Shown piece after piece: positions 58,988-64,000 of a DNA stretch of 64,000 nucleotides (position 1 is its first letter; every line of letters begins with the position of its first letter). This DNA comes from Colius striatus. Its lineage: Eukaryota > Chordata > Aves > Coliiformes > Coliidae. The stretch lies in the NCBI RefSeq assembly GCF_028858725.1, contig NC_084769.1:10789501-10853500 (forward strand), read 5' to 3'. Made by a program: the position numbers and the translations under genes. Below the pieces are notes generated by a model. It ran no database searches. It saw nothing but the letters and a program-made list of their open reading frames with translations, and was not told the origin of the DNA.

Positions 58988-59530
58988 AATGCTCTTAGGC
59001 TGGGAAATTTTAGTGCCTTTGACAGGTGGGAATTAACAGGGCAATTCATGATTCTTGTTCACCACGAGGCTGCTTAAGCTAAGTAGTCACATTTCAACCA
59101 CACACATAGATAAATGTCTTCAAATCATCCAGGTAGGAAGGTAGGTCAGGGCACGTATACATAGTCTTATTTCCAGTATTCACCATGAAGAACAAAGTGG
59201 CTGGCTGCCTGGGAGGAGATCTGTAAAATATTCCCTGTTGGGGAAAACAACCTCGTTCACTAGCACTTTTCATTCATCCTCAGGCATCCACTCTTGTTGG
59301 TGCTAAGAGCCTCGAAGAAAGAGAATCCAGCATTGAAAAACGCTTTGCATCTACAGGGGCATAGCTCAAATACCATGCTTAAACCATGTGAAGCCTTTTG
59401 AAGCTTTGTAAAGCATATAGGTAATGGCATTTGTACATCTTGGCAAGCTGTACACTTACTGACAGAATCCTACAACATCTAATCAAAAGCCATATTCATG
59501 TGGTTTTAATAAAAGTAGTTTCAAACTGCT
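58988..59530 (+). terminator. PARP14c 3' flank with retained poly(A) signal
   Basis: AATAAA at 59508-59513 and almost the complete PARP14b 3' UTR are preserved. Confidence 0.6.
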
Positions 59531-59841
59531 CTGTCTTACCACTGAGTCATTTCCACAAGGAACACACTTCAAGTAGAAATGTTGCTTTACATTTGGATAT
59601 ATTACAGTGCTGCTATAGTGAGAAGCTGATGGCAAACTCGGAAAGTAGAGTGAAAGAGAATGATACGATTGGAACTGTAAATGTATTTTATAGACAGTCT
59701 CAATCAGGAAAAGAATAGGGGTTTTCTGTTTAAGTAGGCAATAGGTTAGAGGAATACTTACTACACAGGACTGTAGCTGCTAGTCATTATTAATTGAATT
59801 AACAGTTCAAAGCTAGCTTAATGATTCCTTATTTTGTAGAG

Positions 59842-60590
59842 ATTGTTTCACAGAGAATGATGTTACATACCCATATGAATGACAGCGGGTGACTCTCAGT
59901 CAGCTCTGGAGGATAACCCTGAGGGACGTCCTTGCGCAAGAGAGGAATTTACAGACACTCTCCAAGAAAGAGTATGTTCTTTATTTTATAGAATAAAGTG
60001 ATTGTCAGCCATCAGTTGCTGAATTATCATCAATAGAGTGAGCAGAAACATCTGGTTTCTAGCAACATTATCTCAGAGATGACTGTTTCACAACTCACTA
60101 CCTCAGGAACTTTAATTTTCCTCCCCAGTTACTCTTGGAGGTAGCCAAGTCAGGCTAGTCTGTAGTGGCCTTCACCACTGAAGACAGCGTGACTTCCTTC
60201 AGCTTCTGTCTTTCCATGAGGCAGAGTGCCCTGCTACCGTGGCTCTCATTATAATGGAATGCCTTGGAGAGTGGCAGGAGCTGCAAGATGAAGCTCTTTG
60301 AAAACCCCAACAGTGGTGATGGTAGAAGTTTCTTTCCTAGTTTCTATACCAGGGCTACTCTGTTTTACTATGTTTGTGGACCAAGAAGCTGGGAACAGGC
60401 CTGGTGGTGTATGAAAAACGAAATCCCAGCTCCTGGCTTGAGCACTGGGCTGCGCTGGCCACAGTGGGCCCACAGCAGCCCTTTGCTTCTAGGCAGTGCC
60501 TAGGGACAGGGTTTGGCGGTGGATGTGGCAGCGCCAAGTTAACGTTTGGCTTGATGATCTGAAAGGCCTTTTCCAACCTAAACAATTGTG
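59842..60590. other. Unit B-specific spacer before the second LMLN island
   Basis: About 0.74 kb absent from unit A at 44849. It ends in a CR1 3' terminus. No gene was recognised. Confidence 0.65.
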
Positions 60591-60606
60591 TGGTTCTGTG
60601 ATTTCA
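60547..60606 (+). mobile_element. Short CR1 3'-end fragment upstream of LMLN
   Basis: GGCTTGATGATCTGAAAGGC, CTTTTCCAACCTAAACAATT and GTGTGGTTCTGTGATTTC form a CR1 tail. Its last part is all that remains in unit A (about 44867-44892). Confidence 0.75.
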
Positions 60607-60649
60607 GACTCAGAGGCTGGAGCAAAGGCCTCAAGGTGCAGGACTCCCA

Positions 60650-61510
60650 GGGATGAAGAGCTCAGTCTGGGGGGAGAGTGAGGGGTTTCGCTGAGGCTCT
60701 GGCACTCCAACCTGAAAAAGGCTGTAGCAGCAGCGATGCAACGGCGCCGTATGGGTGCTCTGACCAGCACAGAGCAATGGCACGCAGAGCTCCCCGCCCA
60801 TGCTGCATGCGGCCTAGCTGGACTGCCTCACACCGCACTTGGGTGGCTCGCGCAGCGCCGCATCATACCCCACTGCACCTAACTACGTGGCCTCACACAG
60901 CACCGCATCTCCCTGCCGTGCTCTGCACGGTGCTGCACCGCCGCCCCGCCAGCGCGTCATCGCCGGGCACCGCATCCTCGCGCTGCCCGGCTCCGCGCTG
61001 CCCTGCCCCGCCTCACCTTCACCCCCGCTCCGCGCCCGGCCCCGGCGGAGCCGCGCCACAGCGAGAGCGCCCGCCGCCTCGGCCCCGCCGCCTCCCGCGC
61101 TCCCCGCTCGCCCATTGGCCGCAGCCGCTGCGCACGGCGCTGTCTCCATGGCGACGCGGCGGAAGGCCAGTCCAAGATGGCCGCCGAGCCGGGCGGCGGG
61201 CGGCCCAGAGCTTCTCGGCCGCTGCTCGTCGCCTTCATGGCCGCGCTGCTGGGCTGCGGCCGCGCCGCCGCCCCTTCGCCCTTCTCGTCCTCGTCCTGTC
61301 ACCACCGCGTGCCCAGCGGCGAAGAGGTGAGGCAGCCGCGGGCGGTTGTCAGGCGGGGATCGGGCGGCGAGGGCTTCTCCGTTTGCCGCTCCCGCCGTTG
61401 GGTGCGTCCCCTCAGGGCTGCCCGGGTCGGGCTGAGCGGGCTCTGGCCCCGCGGACCCCCGGGCTGTGGCCCCCGGGCGGCGGGCGGGTGAGGGCAGCGT
61501 GGGAGGAGAA
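60650..61510 (+). promoter_or_regulatory. LMLN: CpG-island promoter of LMLN
   Basis: GC- and CpG-rich block around LMLN exon 1, nearly identical to 44960-45830 apart from small indels (for example a segment near 60985 missing relative to 45268). Confidence 0.72.
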
Positions 61511-63007
61511 GGGCGGGGAGCGGCTTTGCTTAAAACCAGACAAGAGCTGCTGCCGCAGACGAGAAGGGGTTGGGAATGCTTGTTGGTGTGAACGGCCAGG
61601 CGAGTTGCCTCATCCCCCCGCTTCTTCCTCTCCCTGCCAGGCTGTTTATCGAGTTCCTCTAAAGGAAAACCGCGTCTTGAAGAGAAATGTGGATCAGCAG
61701 CTGAGAATTAAGATTATATACGACACAAGTGTTGAGGAGTGAGTATCATTTGTGGCAACTTTTTTCCCCCCCCACACATGAGAGTGGAACTCGTGTTAAT
61801 TGAAGCTTGTTCCTTTTGTTTTGTTTGCCAAATACAGTTTGCTACCTGAGAAAAGTCACCTTATAAAGGTAAGTCGTCATTGCTTCACCTTTTTGTTTGT
61901 ACATAGTTTACATGTATCGTGTTAAGTGTAAGGCCTATGTAATTAAAGGCTTTGAATCCCAGCAGTTTCATATCCCGTAGTCTGTGAAACCAAGGCTTTG
62001 TGTACAGATTATGCCTCCCTTCTAAACACCTCCTGTGTTCCAATAAATGTTGTTTGGCAGGTGTTTGCTATGTCCCAAGGTGCAGAACTTTCAGTGAGCA
62101 TCGTGTGTATTTTTTAAAGCCTCTTTGAAGTTGTACATGAGAATGAGTTCTGGCTCCCTTCTCGTTTTGTCACTGCAACAACAAAATCTGGGAAAACCGG
62201 AATGAAGTATTTCCTAAGTACATTGATAAGGCTTGAATTTCTTGGAAAGTCGGTGTTTGTGCTCTTCTGCTATAGCACAACATGGAACTTGGTAGTTAAT
62301 GCTTTTAAGGTGCTGCTGGGTGACTTTTGTTTTTTGTTGTGTTCAGAACAAACTTTTTCCACAAGCTATATCTTATTTGGAGAAGACATTTCAAGTGCGT
62401 AAATCCACGGGTACCATATTACTAAGCAGGTAGGTGAAAGTTTGTTGAAAATCGCTTGCTGTTTTTGATATTTATCATTGCATTGTCTGGCCTTTTACGA
62501 AAACAATAGAGTAAGAGCGTGAGAAGTGCTCTCCTCAGTCTACAGTGACCAATCTGACCCCTGGCTGGTAACAGATGTTATTGAGAGAGCATACACAAAT
62601 CACCCAGTCTTGTGTGGCCGCCATTTGTTATATCAGAGATGTTATGGGCTCTCCATGCTGCCTGTTTCCTTGTATAGGTACCCCCGTTTATGAACCTGTA
62701 CCTAATGTTTTTCTGTGGATCTATTGTTAACAATTGGAAGCCTTATGTCTTCCAGAGCAGGGTAGCTAATAATTCTTCCCATGGAAGTTACATCAAATAC
62801 CTGTATTGCAGTACTCTTGAATGCTGTAAAACTGTTGTACTGTTTCTTTTTAATAACAAAACAGTGCTGTCTTTCATGTTTGGTTGAAGGCAGTGTGCGA
62901 CAAACCAATATTTGAGGAGGAAAGCCGACCCTCACAGGTACTGCCAAGGAGCCTGCGCAAGCCATACAAGATGTGGGCCAGTTATAGTTCCTGAGAAACA
63001 CCTGCAG
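61177..63007 (+). CDS. LMLN: LMLN, exons 1-5 (gene continues past the window)
   Basis: Exons 61177-61326, 61641-61738, 61838-61868, 62347-62429 and 62890-63007, phases consistent. Exon 1 gives a signal-like N-terminus and [10 protein letters not shown]. Exon 4 reads [20 protein letters not shown] then TGTILLS, and exon 5 [20 protein letters not shown] then [20 protein letters not shown]; all follow human LMLN closely. LMLN is a leishmanolysin-like M8 zinc metallopeptidase; the HExxH site lies further downstream, outside the window. The ATG at 61177 has a good context (A at -3, G at +4). The gene is intact as far as visible, in contrast to the fragment at 45482. Confidence 0.9.
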
Positions 63008-63600
63008 GTAAGCTAAGCCATCCACATCCTTCTTAACCTTTGAAATATTGTTGCTTGTGGGAGTTAATAAAAAGCTTCCATTACTACCTGTGCATGAGTG
63101 ACCTGTTTGTGGGAGATGACTGAGTTTGAGTGACAGAACAATTTGAGTCAACGGTTGATTTAGGCTGTTGGACCAAGAGTCGAGTGAAGCTGGACTCGTT
63201 ACTGTTTTCTAAGCCGCTGTGTGATGGGCTTGTGTGGAGCCACTTTCTGCATGGTAACAGGGGGAGGGGGCTGCAGTGCTGCCCCTGTAAGCAGTTCCTG
63301 AAACTCCCTCTGGCTCTGAGTCTGACCCACCTCTGACCTGGCTGGGCCCATCTGGTGCCTCTGCCATCACTATTTAAGAAGGGAAACCCACAGTGCATAG
63401 GAGGAGGTGGACAGAGTGAGACAGGAGGATGGAGGTGACCACATGGGCCCTGCAATCAGTGAAGAAGGAAGGGAGGAGCAGTGCCAGACCAGAGACCTGA
63501 CTGCAGCCCATGGCAAGAGAGCAGCTGTGTCCCTGCGAGCCACGGAGGGCAGTGGTGGGACTGATAGTTGCCAACAGCTCTGGGAGGACCCTGTTCCAGG
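63008..63600 (+). other. LMLN: LMLN intron 5, start
   Basis: Begins with a good donor (GTAAGC). An AATAAA-like motif near 63066 is a weak candidate for premature polyadenylation. No further LMLN exon is found before the window ends. Frames here show no family similarity. Confidence 0.55.
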
Positions 63601-63628
63601 GGGACAATTGCAGATGAGGACCCCATGC

Positions 63629-64000
63629 TAGAGGAGGTGATTATAGATGAGAATTCCATCCATGCCAGAGGGGAGGGATTGTAGATGAGAACCCTATGCT
63701 AGGGGGGTGTTTGCCCCCAGATGTGCAGGAGACTGTGTGAGGAGAGGCCATGGCACAGGCCATGCTGGAGTGTCTGTGGGCCACAGAGATTGACACAGAA
63801 GGCAGAGAGGAGCTGCAGCCCTCGGGATCAACACAGGTCAGTGAGGCCTGTGCAGGGCTGCCCAGCCTGTGAGGGACCCTGCGCTGGAGCAGGGGAATGG
63901 TGAGGAGTCCACCTGCCCTGAGATGAGACAGGCAGCAGGAGCCTTTGCAGACAGACTGACTGCATCCCAAATTCCCTGTCTCTCTGATCTACTTGTGGGG
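63629..64000 (+). mobile_element. Probable avian ERVL-like internal leader fragment
   Basis: GAGGAGGTGATTATAGATGA repeats are followed by CCCTGCGCTGGAGCAGGGGA and GGTGAGGAGTCCACC, then a CCCTGTCTCTCTGATC-type stretch. From memory this resembles the untranslated leader downstream of the 5' LTR in avian ERVL elements (tandem CACGCTGGAGCAGG units). It runs off the window edge. The first part matches the junction repeat at 46672. Confidence 0.4.

Larger units (their letters stand above)
47598..62368 (+). repeat. Segmental duplication, unit B
   Basis: Collinear with 28786-46671. Compared with unit A it lacks the solo LTR, about 2.1 kb of exons 5-6, and most of exon 14 with intron 14. It has extra sequence in introns 15 and 16 and before the LMLN island. 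After 62368 only unit B continues into LMLN, so its right flank is the original gene. Confidence 0.9.

Overview
This window is vertebrate nuclear DNA and almost certainly avian. Genes are split into GT-AG exons, promoters lie in CpG islands, and the dispersed repeats are CR1 LINEs of the bird type (3' ends with repeated ATTCTATG-like units) plus an avian ERVL-like solo LTR. I see no bacterial, plasmid or phage features. All genes recognised lie on the + strand. Exons were placed by hand from conserved protein sequence, splice sites and reading phase.

Layout: (1) 1-1.8 kb is the last exon and 3' UTR of DTX3L, an E3 ligase of the interferon/ADP-ribosylation response. (2) 2.77-22.8 kb is a complete 17-exon PARP14-type gene (called PARP14a here; predicted 1814 aa). 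(3) 22.8-25.4 kb is intergenic and mostly a CR1 copy. (4) 25.46-44.5 kb is a second complete 17-exon PARP14-type gene (PARP14b; 1827 aa). (5) 45.0-46.67 kb is the CpG island and first exons of an LMLN (leishmanolysin-like metallopeptidase) gene, cut off inside exon 4. (6) 46.67-47.60 kb is a junction holding repeat debris. (7) 47.60-59.5 kb is a third, 5'-truncated and internally deleted PARP14 copy (PARP14c). (8) 61.2 kb to the window end is an LMLN copy that remains open through exon 5 and runs out of the window.

Blocks 28,786-46,671 and 47,598-62,368 are two head-to-tail units of one segmental duplication running from PARP14b intron 3 to LMLN exon 4. Aligned exons differ by roughly 1-4%, but the units differ by several large indels. 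The promoter and first exon (with an interferon-response element) are present in PARP14a and PARP14b only. They are nearly identical between the two genes although neighbouring exons are strongly diverged, which suggests gene conversion.

Biologically this is an interferon-type macro-PARP locus. PARP14 proteins write mono-ADP-ribose with the C-terminal ART domain and bind or remove it with macrodomains; DTX3L belongs to the same pathway. The most interesting signals are: (a) reciprocal loss of conserved macrodomain asparagines between PARP14a and PARP14b; (b) the homogenised ISRE promoter and a 113-bp identical tract in macrodomain 1; (c) a deletion in PARP14c that fuses exons 14 and 15 in frame and removes the WWE domain, leaving a macro-macro-ART reading frame like PARP15; and (d) the position of PARP14c directly behind an orphan LMLN promoter.
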